Of a stretch of DNA of 64,000 nucleotides, positions 12,601 through 23,394 are shown piece after piece. The DNA is from Hyperoplus lanceolatus. Lineage: Eukaryota; Chordata; Actinopteri; Uranoscopiformes; Ammodytidae. A program made the position numbers and the translations under genes. Within the stretch, counting starts at the first letter, position 1; the number at the start of each line of letters is the position of its first letter. Where the stretch lies: the NCBI GenBank assembly GCA_026929865.2, contig CM049410.1:20299501-20363500 (forward strand), given 5' to 3'. The notes under the pieces are model-generated. The model had not been told where the DNA came from, ran no database searches, and worked only from the letters and a program-made list of their open reading frames with translations.

Positions 12601-12608
12601 GTAGGTAC

Positions 12609-14729
12609 AGATGCACAGGCAACCTGCATTTGAAATGACCTCTTGGTCTGTTTTGAAAGTTACATTCAGCCATCCCACTACTTTGTATTCAACACGTGCT
12701 TCACACTTTGTAAACTTTAAAGGACTTACTGCTCTGCCATCTTGTGTAAATTCCCAATATCTCCCTTGATTGTTCTTCAGTGTATGGAGAGTCCTTCAGC
12801 AGGCTCATGACCTAGTACAATTCAAGCTTAGATGGGAGCAAAAAATCTCATTATAGAATAGAAGCTCGACTTTTTGTGACGCCTCTTATGAAGATGATAC
12901 GCCATGGAGAATGACATGGAATCACACTGCACTGATTGAAACAGATGAATCGGTGAAACCCTGAACAATAAACAAAGCCACCGTTCTATATTTTACATGC
13001 TGTGATCTCTCTGCTGAACTCTATATTCTATAACAAAAACGGGACATTTCAACTCCACAGGATGCATACTAAACAGGGAAGAAGCAACTGGGCTACAGAG
13101 CATTTATCAAAGGGACAGGAGCAGAGTAAGGTTTAATTTAATTCTGTACGTTTGAGAGTAAGATATAGCTTGGACTAGCACCTGAAGGTTTAAATGCAAT
13201 TTTCCACACCATCAACTGACCATCAACTCGGCACGTTATTTTGGCCCTCGAGCCAAAGCAGCTGCCAGCAATGTCTCTAGCTGCTGACTCAGTGGGAGCT
13301 ACTGTGCAGCTCTTAGCATGGCAGAAAGTTATGGAAAACTCAACCATTTGGCGTGTTTAACGGGACTGCTGGATGTCCCCATCCCTGTGTTTATCATTGT
13401 ATTGATAATCTGTATTAAAAATATTGATCAAACATCAAATAGGCTGACATTCACTTCTGTGATAAGACAGCCCGCCTCGCCTTGGTCAATTACCTCGCCA
13501 ATGGTCAACCAAGGTTAGCCCACCAATTAACCTTCAGAAAGTGACTGCAGTTTATTCAATTTTGCTGTGGGGCAGGACAACACTGCCGACTGACAGACAG
13601 GTAAACTTACCTCAGTGTTCTGATTGACAAGATGTGAACCTCAGAGCAGCCGTTCCCTGTGCACAGTGTTTATATCTGTCTGACATGAAAGACTATCTGA
13701 CACATCTAGGAAGAGGACTTTATCACTGAGATTATCTCCTTCATGAGGGCTGAGAGACAAAGTTTAGCTCAACTCATCTGCATCTCAGAGTTTGTTTGGC
13801 TTCAGGGGACTTTCTTTAAGATTTTATCTCTGTACTCAGATTGACCCTAATTCAGTCGGGACGATCGCGCCGAGGCTTGAACAATTGATTGCGGCAATAT
13901 GTTAGTTTGGTGGTGTGGCTCTGCTCATGTGATGCTGTGGAACAACTCTGAGAAAGTTTAGACACAGACCGTCCGTATGCAGAAAAATTCCCCTGTCTGA
14001 ACCTTGGATACACATTTGATTTGATCATGAACACATACTAAAACATTCAAAATTCATGTAGAACTAAATGCTAATATCGGACGAGCCTGGGGAGCTGGAG
14101 TGAGTTAACAAAAAACTAAAAAAATCAGTTGTGTAGCAGCAAATAGGCAGAGCTCACTGTTGCTGTATGGAGGCTGCGCGCCAAATGACTTCTGTGCCTT
14201 ATAGTTGTACAATGCTAGATTTTTATCAAGTACATTTTCTGTGAAGTTACTATCTATCAAAGAGTGATTTAAAACAATGCTGATTGAGCATATGACCCAC
14301 TGATGAAAGCTCTTGTATCTGCACCTTTGCTGAGTTAATTCTTTTTAGGTCCAGACAACATGTGTTGGTGGTGGGCAGGAATATAAGATCATATGAATAT
14401 GTAAATATGCACAGCAGTTATTTTAAACCAGCCAATTATCTTTGGAGATCTTGAGTGATGTTTTTTTGCCTTTAGTGCGACATCCCATTGACATATGCTA
14501 TCTTGGAGAAAGTTCAATATTTGAGAAGACATTTGCTTCAAACTGCGAAGCAAATGTCTTCAAACTGAGTTTACAGATGTGCCTGCAAAGTTGGGCTCTG
14601 AGTTAATAGATCAAACTGTACATTTACCAAGAAACCAAACTGGGAGAAAAGTTTGAACAATTTAAATTCTCTCAATGTCACCTTGGTCAAGTGTACCTCA
14701 TTTTCAAGTGTAAGAAAATGAATACAATA
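12609..14729. other. Non-coding, one perfect hairpin
   Basis: No gene or mobile element was recognised. The only structural feature is the 15-bp perfect inverted repeat at 14525-14561, listed separately. Confidence 0.4.
14525..14561. repeat. Perfect 15-bp hairpin with 7-nt loop
   Basis: GAAGACATTTGCTTC at 14525-14539 and its exact reverse complement at 14547-14561 are separated by AAACTGC. There is no transposon end or gene next to it. It is too short to be called a microRNA precursor. Confidence 0.8.
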
Positions 14730-14737
14730 CTAATAAT

Positions 14738-15389
14738 TAGGGCTGCCAAGCGATTAATTTTTTTAAATTACAGGCTCTGTGACACTTTTATGTCTGTTTA
14801 TAAACAGCTGTATAGCCTACTACAGTTTGTTTCTCTCTCTCTTGCTCTCCATCTCTCGTAACTTCTGTCTCCTCCCCTCAGTCAGGTTTCTACATGACAA
14901 TTAGGAACTAGCGCCGAATTTTCTCAGAAAAACAAGCAGACTAAATGACGACTTTCCATCTCCCACAACTGAGCCGATTCATTCACCATCGTCGTCATAG
15001 GCAAAAATATTGACACACACACAGGGGCGGGTGTCCGTTTATGCGGAGACGAGACAGCTATCAAACAAAATTGAGGAAGATAGAGAGATACTGTTTTGAA
15101 CCTATTGTTGCACCCACAAAATTAATAATGCACAGACACTGCGGAGAATAAAGTAAGATGTCTTCCTACCTTCATGCTTATTTGCCCGAAGCATCCCATA
15201 AACCGTCGGCCCCTTCTCTCTTTACTTTTCTCCCTTTTACCCGTGCGGGCCGTGTCTGCAAGCTACAGGGTGCATCTGCGCACTACTTTTGCACCGGGTC
15301 ATTATAGGGCATTATAGAAGTGCGATTAATCTGCGTTAATTTTTCTGTGATTAATTAATCGAAATTAACGCGTTAATTTGACAGCCCTA
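14738..15389. mobile_element. Non-autonomous hAT element, 652 bp, with 8-bp target duplication
   Basis: It starts TAGGGCTGCCAAGCGATTAA and ends TTAATTTGACAGCCCTA, an inverted repeat of the TAGGGCTGTCAA type that is very common in fish hAT families. Perfect 8-bp duplications CTAATAAT lie at 14730-14737 and 15390-15397. The interior has no transposase; TTAATCG-type subterminal motifs recur near the right end. Confidence 0.92.
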
Positions 15390-15591
15390 CTAATAATGTG
15401 TTTTTTACATTGATTTAATTGAAACATTCTCATCGAATCTTACAACAAAATGTTCCATCCTGGCCTAACGACTCGGTTCAAAGCAGCACAGCCGAATGCT
15501 TGTAAATAACAGGGTTAACAACTAGTGCAGGAATGGCCTTGAATTGAGGAGGTAAACTGCAGTTGCCAGTACCAATAGCAGTTGTCAGAAG

Positions 15592-16139
15592 TAAGCCCCT
15601 ATCTCACTGGGCTGCGACAGTGTGCGACAAGTTGGAGACACAACATTGCGTCAAAATATGCGAATTAGCGACAATTTTCACTTGCAGTCTCACTGAGTTG
15701 GTTCCTCACGACACGTTTGCGAATGTCCTGGCCAACACTTGCCAGGAGGTCGCACTTATGTCTCGCGAACGTCTGGCGAGCGTCGCACGAACGGAATGTC
15801 ATTCTCATTTTTGTCTCAAATCAGTCACAATTTAGTTTCATATGTCGCCAACCCCTCGCAAAGTCGTCTGACATTGCTCGCACTTTCTGACTCGCGGAAA
15901 CTAAATTGAGAAGGGTTTGCAACGCGTTTGAGACACATGCGACCACTCTGAGACTATTTTGAGACTAGATTTGTAGCACACTTTTTTTGAACATGTTCAA
16001 AATTCATGCGACAGGATTGTGCGGCTCTGCGACTCATACGAGGAAATTGAGACCTCCGCGAACGTTTGGAGACAGTTTAGAGACTCCCTCGCGAATGCAG
16101 TCTCCGCAAACAGTCGCATCCCAGTGAGATAGGGGCTTA
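15592..16139. mobile_element. Inverted-repeat element (MITE-like), about 545 bp, TA flanks
   Basis: The left end TAAGCCCCTATCTCACTGGG and right end CCCAGTGAGATAGGGGCTTA are exact reverse complements over 20 bp and continue imperfectly (CTGCGAC against GTCGCAT). The interior is unusually rich in GCGAC/GTCGC words, and TCTCACTG recurs inside. If the element proper is AGCCCC...GGGGCT it is flanked by TA on each side, but this could equally be part of the inverted repeat, so I do not assign a superfamily. No coding capacity is visible. Confidence 0.8.
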
Positions 16140-17884
16140 AGAGGTTAGCCGCAGCGCTGAATATAGGGGAACACTGGGAGGTGAGTGGTGTACTTTCAGC
16201 TACCAATGCACGACAGCCCCCTGCCAACCAATGATGGTCAGCAACAGGTGAAAACAGAATATACGGGAACTGAACTATACAAAAGGCTATATAGGGGTTT
16301 TGGTTTTACTGGTGCAAGTTCAGAGACAGCAGATTGGAGTGGCAGTAGCAACACATACATGGAGCAGGAGTTTTAATACATGCGTCTGTTATTTGAATGT
16401 GTGTGTTAGAGTGTGTAGCTGATGCACAGGGATATCAGCTGATCATCTGATTTGGCGTAAATAATGACTTTATCTTGAGCTCCCTTTTACAGGACCCAAA
16501 GGGGGAATTAGAGTTGGACAAGGTGACAGGAAATAAAATCAGTGAGTAATGGCGAGGATGCTAGAAAAGTGAGACTTTCCAGGTGCTGCAATTTGATCCG
16601 TGTATGATGAGTGCAGGAATGAAAGGGAACACGGGGAGGGCAAATAGAAACAAACCACCTTGTGCAATGGGCTTTTTGTAGAGAACAAATACGTCTATGT
16701 CTTGAAAATAAATGTATTGTCTCTGACAGGGCAAATTCTCTGAGGCTCTATTAGGGGGCAGAGGATGCAACAGAGAACTTGGGCTTGAAGGAGTCAAATC
16801 AAAGGGATGAAGGTTTTTTTGAGGTGAATAAAAGAAAGCAAATTGTCGACTTTAAGGAGAGCTCGACACGAGATGACAGGTACACCGGTGGGAGGACTTT
16901 TAAGGATGCAACAAATAAATACTTTACATGCTAATGGCCATTTGTGGAGATAAACAGACATACAATGCTCCGATAACATTGTGTCAGAATTTGCATTTTT
17001 ATTGCTGTTGCCCATTTGAATTTACTAACACGAATGCAGATGGAAATAAACCATTATTTGCTCTGCTGATTTTGAAAAAACAAAACTGCTTCTGCACAAA
17101 GGAAAATATTGAGATATATCCTCTGTGTATACAGTTAACAGAGGTTAAAAAGAAAATCCACTTTTGCTCAAGTAGTGCTCACATGTGATGCTGTAGTTAT
17201 CACAGCCATAACAATGCCATTCATGTGTTGTTCAAACATACCTTGTGTCTGGCAGAGATGTAATTAGAACACAATTATTCTCTATTATAACTAGAAAAAG
17301 TTTAAAAGAGGTTTCCAACTGCAGGTTCCTTAACCAACACGGTTGAGACATAAAAACAAGTGCCTACCTATTCACAGATCCTCCTCTACACTGCCTTTTG
17401 CACATTTATTGTATAACACTTATGTGATGGTGTCTAGCCAATAAATGTCATCTTTGAAACAGATGAAACAGAGGCAATAAGCATTCAACAACACTGTCGA
17501 AATATCATATGACAAGATATAGCACTTCATAGTGGACGAATACCTTATGTTATGCGATTAATCATTTTGCAGATGAAAGCTCTCTACTTTTATGGAACCC
17601 TGTTGAAATGAATGCTTTCATCTGGGCCAGAAAAAATATTATTTTCGTTTTAGTAGCGCAGTCAGTTTTTACTGAGCGGTGTGGTTTTAAAAAATGGGAA
17701 ATTTTGGAAGAGACTGTTTAAAAGTGAAAGTAGGTGTATTTTCTTGACAATTGCTGAAGATGGAACATTACATAGAATGAGGTGAATCAAATAATCAGGC
17801 AAAGTAGAATTGCAATTTGTGGCCAAAATTATATCTATAAAGAATTGTTTTTTTACTGTGTGTTTATAACCCTGTGTTCATTTG
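16140..17884. other. Non-coding, nothing recognised
   Basis: Mixed AT-rich sequence with only short chance reading frames and no recognisable repeat ends. Confidence 0.4.
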
Positions 17885-17929
<45 letters not shown>

Positions 17930-17930
17930 A

Positions 17931-17972
<42 letters not shown>

Positions 17973-17982
17973 TATTATTATT
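17885..17982. repeat. (TCA)n/(ATC)n trinucleotide microsatellite
   Basis: About 85 bases of TCA units with a single AACATC interruption near 17928, ending in a short ATT run. The isoleucine-rich frame through it is an artefact. Confidence 0.95.
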
Positions 17983-19292
17983 TTATTTTGTCCTTATGAA
18001 GATCTGACTTGGATAAAAATGTTAAATCCATTAAAATAATAGCGTGACGTTACAATCCTGTGATTGATGACTTTGCCATCAAGATGCCCACAAGGAAAAT
18101 TTACAATGCTAATAAAAATGTGCTTGATTTTAGTGTCTATAGCAGAGGTTTTGTGTGTGGCCATGTCTGTTTGTTTATCGTTTGCGCTGTAACCTGTGCG
18201 TAAACGGGTATCAGGGTATAGTGCCGTCAACTATTACAGCTGTTGATTTAATAGCTTCATTCACTCTCCCAGTGAATTATTAGGTAAATGCAGCTGCTGT
18301 ACAGTGAAGCTGGATACACTTGAATCTTCAACGCACAGTTGGAGACAACTGAAGTCAGTAATTTGGATAAATGAAACTAAGGCAGCATTATGGACTCATT
18401 TACTCTTATCACTCATTTTGCCGTTATGCTGTTTTCTTTCAGGAGATTTATTACACCTTCAGCTCGGGTTTCAAAACCAACTGAATGAGTGATTATTTAT
18501 TATGACGGTGCCACAGTCCTGACACATTAATGCCCACGTTGGACAGTCAGACACTGATACTAATCTATAATCCATTTGAAATGCAATTTCCAACTTGAGT
18601 GTTGTCTTTCTGAAAGGAAGAGAGACTGCTTATGAAAAAAGCACGGTGGCAAGACAAACTTACAATTTATCCTCAAATTATTCCTTTCAAATAGATATAA
18701 CCAAACACAACAAATTAAAATGGAAATTATAGAATATATTTGTTTTACTGTCTTTTAACAAGTATTGGCCAAAAAAAAGGAAAATTAAAAAGCTTTTAAA
18801 TAAGTTCCTGCAAATGGTTTATCTCACAATGCTGTGATAAAATGATGCTTGTCAGTTTTTTCATTTGCTTGAAATCTCTTAGACCAAAGAACACTTCAGA
18901 AAAATCGAGTGAAAGTGCCGTAAGAAACTTCAGCAATTGTACATTCAATAGATTAATTTACCAATTAGTTTTGTTTCTGTTACATTAACAATCTCTAAAT
19001 GTATAGTCTTAAAACACAGTGTTTTGGATAATGTTTTACAAAGAAACAAAAATTAGAAGGTAAGCGTCTAAAAAGAAACATGACAAAAAATAAAAGACAG
19101 ATGAGGAAACAGTAGAAGCAGATGGAACCATATATAGATCCGCCTTTAAAGGTGAGTGGCCTCAGGTTTTTAATCCTTCTCTGCAGACGATAAACCAAAG
19201 CCTCAATTAACTCTTTTCTCACTCGAGGAAACACATACATCTAGTTTTAAAGACAACACGTGCATTACACATTGAGTTTTATTTGTTGTATG
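17983..19292. other. Non-coding, nothing recognised
   Basis: AT-rich sequence with no supported gene or repeat. Confidence 0.4.
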
Positions 19293-19297
19293 GTATT

Positions 19298-20404
19298 CAG
19301 TGTTTCCCACAGAATTTTCTGAAAGTGTGGGGGGGGGACCCCGACCCCCCTAGGGGGGTCCGGGGGTATGCTCCCCCGGAAGAAAATTTTGTATCTTTTA
19401 AATGTTAAATGCATCAATCTGGTGTACTTTGAGGAACACTATTCCTATATAAATGGTGATTAAGATGGAGTTTAACACACTTATCAATGGTTAATGAATA
19501 AATAATTTTCCATGATACACATTTGAGCCATCAAAAAAAATGAAGCAAAGGTGGTGGTTACCTGTGGTTCAAAAGAGTGAACACAAGCGCCCTTTTGTTT
19601 TATTAGATTGTTGAATTACTAGTACTCAAATAACTGGGACTACAATCACGAAGGATAGCTCACAATATTCTTTCCAGCAGAGGGTGCTCTGCTGGAAAAG
19701 CAGCAGGCGCGCAAATTACCCACTCCCGACTCGGGGAGGTAGTGACGAAAAATAACAATACAGGACTCTTTCGAGGCCCTGTAATTGGAATGAGTACACT
19801 TTAAATCCTTTAACGAGGATCCATTGGAGGGCAAGTCTGGTGCCAGCAGCCGCGGTAATTCCAGCTCCAATAGCGTATCTTAAAGTTGCTGCAGTTAAAA
19901 AGCTCGTAGTTGGATCTCGGGATCGAGCTTACGGTCCGCCGCGGCCCGCGAGGCGAGCTACCGTCTGTCCCAGCCCCTGCCTCTCGGCGCCCCCTCGATG
20001 CTCTTAACTGAGTGTCCCGCGGAGTCCGAAGCGTTTACTTTGAAAAAATTAGAGTGTTCAAAGGCAATACAGTCACAGCGCGTGTTGACACCGCAGGGGG
20101 AGGGGCTGATTGACTCGGGGAGATTGAAGCCTCGATCCCTCAAGCGGCGCTTTGATAATACGTCCATGATTGAAGGAAATATTGTTTCTTGAGATCACAG
20201 CGCGAATCACACCTTAAAGATTTTTATGCGGAAATGCTATTGTTTCCAAGTGAAACTCGCGCATTGCAAATGAAATGTATACATGTATATTTTTTAAATA
20301 GTAAAATATACATATATCAAAAAAAAAAAAAAAATGAAAGTGTGGCGGGGCAAAATGAAAGTGTGGCGGCCCGCCACGGAATGATACATTAGTGGGAAAC
20401 ACTG
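19298..20404. mobile_element. Element with 13-bp inverted repeats carrying an 18S rRNA segment
   Basis: The ends are CAGTGTTTCCCAC at 19298-19310 and its exact reverse complement at 20392-20404. The 5-bp words GTATT at 19293-19297 and 20405-20409 flank it; no 8-bp duplication is evident, so the superfamily (hAT-like ends) stays open. The left 150 bp contain a CCGGGGG/CCCCCGG-rich palindrome and match, in reverse, the fragments at 10400-10537 and 37908-38036. The centre (19701-20063) is 18S ribosomal RNA sequence. The right end repeats GAAAGTGTGGCGG twice before the terminus. The decayed Gypsy element begins within about 50 bases of the right end. Confidence 0.7.
19701..20063 (+). rRNA. Partial 18S ribosomal RNA sequence (about 363 nt, dispersed copy)
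   Basis: Sense-strand small-subunit rRNA, recognisable from CAGCAGGCGCGCAAATTACC through the universal GTGCCAGCAGCCGCGGTAAT (the 530-loop region) to TTTGAAAAAATTAGAGTG. It corresponds to roughly the second quarter of eukaryotic 18S. The variable segment with GCGAGGCGAGCTACCGTCTG looks vertebrate, fish-like. A few differences from the expected sequence (for example GAGTACACTTT and GCGTATCTTAAAG) show it is a non-functional copy. Flanking sequence on both sides is not rDNA, so it is a captured fragment and not part of an rDNA array. Confidence 0.93.
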
Positions 20405-20469
20405 GTATTGATTTAAATTGATACAGTTCAAATACAGACAGGTGGCTTTTTTTTGGCTTTTCCACCGCA

Positions 20470-21315
20470 CATGTAGCTCGTCTGTATAACCTGTCCCGGC
20501 CTGAACGAGAGACAATGGAGAAATACATCAAGGATTCCCTTGCATCAGGTATTATCCGACCTTCGTCATCTCCTGTCGGGGCTGGTTTTTTCTTTGTGGC
20601 CAAGAAGAATCGCTCCCTGCGACCCTGCATATATTTTAGGGGCCTTAACAATATCACTATCAAGAACAAGTATCCCCTGCCATTAATTAACTCTGCTTTT
20701 GAATCCCTCCACGGTGCCACAGTGTTCAGCAAGCTCGATCTCCGCAATGCTTATCATCTTGTCCGCATTCGGAAGGGGGACGAATGGAAGACTGCATTTA
20801 AGACCCCCCTCGGCCATTTTGAATACCTGGTTATGCCTTTTGGACTCACGAATGCCCCCGCTGTCTTCCAAGCCTTGGTTAATGATGTGCTCCGTGACCT
20901 CTTAAATCGCACCGTGTTTGTGTACTTGGATGACATACTTATCTTCTCTCGTTCACAGGAAGAACATGTCCAACACGTGAAGCAGGTGTTACAGCGACTC
21001 CTGGAGAACAAGCTGTATGTTAAAGCGGAGAAGTGCAAGTTCCATGTTGACTCCGTGGACTTCTTGGGGTACATCATAGAGCGAGGGCAGGTGAGGGCCG
21101 ATCCCGTGAAGATACAGGCGGTGGCACAGTGGCCTCAACCCTCGACCCGAAAGCAGCTCCAGCGATTTTTGGGCTTCGCCAACTTCTACCGAAGGTTTGT
21201 CAGGGATTATAGTCGAGTAGCGGTTCCCCTCACTAGACTCACCTCCCCGGCTGCTCCTTTCTCTTGGAACCCCGAGGCTGAAGCAGCGTTCGTTGAGCTG
21301 ACGAAGCGGTTCACG
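20470..21315 (+). pseudogene. Gypsy pol remnant: reverse transcriptase
   Basis: Reverse transcriptase domain of the Gypsy element, which in life copied the element RNA to DNA. Visible motifs are the KLDLRNAYH block with the first catalytic Asp, the FGLTNAP block, and [10 protein letters not shown] with the paired catalytic Asp residues, followed by the FLGY and GFANFYRRF thumb/connection motifs. One conserved position is altered: a block normally reading IDYRGLN appears as IYFRGLN. No protease or gag lies upstream. The frame is lost near 21312-21318, where reading passes to the frame holding RNase H. Confidence 0.9.
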
Positions 21316-22565
21316 CCCCCATTCTCATTCACCCCAATCCGGCTCTGCAGTTCGTGGTCGAGGTCGACGCTTCAGACTCCGGGGTAGGGGCGGTCCTCTC
21401 TCAACGCTCCCCGGAGGACCGGAAGCTTCATCCCTGTGCCTTCTTCTCCAGACGTCTGTCACCAGCAGAGCACAACTACGACGTCGGCAACAGGGAATTA
21501 GTAGCTGTTAAGCTAGCACTCGAGGAGTGGAGGCGCTGGTTGGAGGGGGTGGAGATCCCTTTTGTTGTTTGGACTGATCACAAGAACCTGTCCTATATTC
21601 AGTCCGCCAAGCGCCTCAACTCCCGCCAAGCCCGCTGGGCATTATTCTTTGGTCGATTTAACTTCCAGCTCACGTTTCGACCAGGGTCCAAGAATGGGAA
21701 GCCGGACGCCCTGTCCCGACAGTTTGCCGTTGACCACGGCTCCCCCAGCCCCGATACAATCGTCTCCCCTGGCTGTGTGGTGGGAGCAGTCAGGTGGCAG
21801 ATTGAGGCATAGATCCGAGAGGCGCTGAGGGAGGAACCGGGTCCTGGTACCGGTCCGCTGGGCCGTCTGTTTGTGCCAAGTGCTGTCCGCTCCAAGGTCC
21901 TCCAGTGGGTGCATAATTCACGGTTCTCCTGCCACCCAGGTGTTAACCGCAGCCTGTCCCTGGCCAAGCCACACTTCTGGTGGCCCACCATCGAGGCTGA
22001 CACCCGCGCCTTCGTCCTCGCCTGCACTGTCTGCGCCCGCAGTAAGTCCTCGCATCAACCCTCCTCAGGTCTGCTCCATCCTCTCCCTGTGCCTGGCCGT
22101 CCCTGGAGTCACATCGGTCTCAACTTTGTCACTGGTCTGCCGTTGTCCGAAGGTAATTCAACCTTGCTCACCATAGTTGACAGATTTTCCAAGGCTGTTC
22201 ATTTTGTTCCACTGCCCAAGCTGCCCACAGCGCCTGAAACTGCTGACCTCCTGGTCCAGCATGTGGTCCGCCTGCACGGGATCCTGACTGATGTGGTCTC
22301 CGATCGGGGTCCACAATTCGTGTCTCAGGTATGGAAAGCTTTCTGTCGTGAATTAGGGCCGTCTGTCAGTCTCTCCTCAGGCTACCATCCCCAGACCAAC
22401 GGGCAGACGGAGCGGGCCAACCAGGACCTGGAAGCGGCGCTGCGCTGCGTTATGGCTAGGAACCAGTCATCCTGGAGCACTAACCTCCCATGGGTGGAGT
22501 ACGCCCACAATTCCCTCACAAGTGCAGCTACAGGTATGTCTCCATTTGAATGCTCTCTTGGATAT
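21316..22565 (+). pseudogene. Gypsy pol remnant: RNase H and integrase N-terminal and core parts
   Basis: RNase H begins [17 protein letters not shown] (about 21351) and includes [10 protein letters not shown]. An in-frame TAG at 21810-21812 interrupts the linker, after which the same frame continues into the integrase: a zinc-binding H-H-C-C region ([10 protein letters not shown] to ACTVCARSK) and the core. In the core the second acidic residue is in SDRGPQF and the glutamate in NGQTERANQ, but the first catalytic position reads GLNFVTGLP, with Asn where chromoviruses normally have Asp. The reading frame runs without break to SLGY at 22565, where an unrelated sequence has inserted. Confidence 0.88.
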
Positions 22566-22760
22566 TTTATTTTATTTATTTTATTTTTTATTTTATTATT
22601 ATTCTTCCGGACAATTACACATAATACATAATTTTCACATTGCATATTCATACATATTACTTTGTGTTATCGTCCGAAGGGTAGCAGGAGAAGCCAAAGG
22701 CTTATCGAGTCCCGCCCCCACTGCCATAAGATTCAGATACACAGATACACAGCTACTACA
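22566..22760 (-). mobile_element. 5'-truncated LINE-like insert inside the Gypsy integrase region
   Basis: A 195-bp foreign piece starts with a T-rich tract (22566-22602), which on the minus strand is an A-rich 3' tail. It is flanked by GATAT at 22561-22565 and 22761-22765. The Gypsy reading continues directly after the second GATAT. The minus-strand body, with CGATAAGCCTTTGGCTTCTC and a CGGACGATAACAC block, resembles fish LINE 3' ends that I recall; the family is not certain. Confidence 0.7.
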
Positions 22761-22765
22761 GATAT

Positions 22766-23383
22766 CAACCCCCTCTGTTCCCAGCGCAGGAGGGCGACAT
22801 CGCGGTACCATCTGTCCGGGCCCACCTTTGACGCTGTCTGATGGTCTGGAGGGACGCTCGCGCTGCCCTGCTCCGCTCCACCGAACGCAATCGGCGTATG
22901 GCAGACAGACACCGGGTCCCGGCACCACTATTCACACCGGGGCAGAAGGTATGGCTCTCGTCAAAGAACATCTCACTCAATACGGAGTCTAGGAAGCTGT
23001 CCCCACGCTTCATTGGGCCTTTTGAGGTAGAAACTGTCATTAACCCATCAGCTGTAAAACTCAAGTTACCACTGTCTATGAAGATACAACCCACATTCCA
23101 CGTTTCCCAGTTGAAGCCTGTCTCCACCAGCCCTCTGTGCCCCCCAGGAAATCCACCTCCACCCCCCCGCATTATTGACGACCACCCGGCCTACACGGTC
23201 AGGCGGATTCTGGACATTCGCCACCGGGGCCGTGGTTTCCAGTACCTGGTGGACTGGGAGGGGTATGGCCCGGAGGAGAGGAGCTGGATATCCCGCCAGC
23301 TCATCCTCGATCCCTCCCTCATTAGGGATTTCCACCGGGACAACCCAGGGATACCCGGTGGCTCGCCTGGAGGCTCTCATTGA
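22766..23383 (+). pseudogene. Gypsy pol remnant: integrase C-terminus and chromodomain
   Basis: This piece resumes the integrase C-terminal region ([33 protein letters not shown]) and ends with a chromodomain: [10 protein letters not shown], the aromatic-rich strand YLVDWEGYG, and RSWISRQLI. In chromoviruses this domain guides integration to chromatin bearing particular histone marks. A TGA at 22829-22831 interrupts the frame upstream of the GPY/F region. The frame ends just before the polypurine tract. Confidence 0.9.
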
Positions 23384-23394
23384 GGGGGAGGTAC
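23381..23394 (+). other. Polypurine tract of the Gypsy element
   Basis: The purine-rich TGAGGGGGAGGTAC lies immediately before the TG start of the 3' LTR, the place where plus-strand DNA synthesis is primed in LTR elements. Confidence 0.75.

Noticed and set aside
19701-20063. Functional 18S rRNA gene or edge of an rDNA array
   Set aside because: Only about a fifth of the 18S length is present, both flanks are non-rDNA, and substitutions occur in normally invariant parts.
20214-20747. 177-codon minus-strand frame across the 18S element and Gypsy junction
   Set aside because: Spans two unrelated mobile elements and includes a phenylalanine run from the poly-A tract; not a gene.
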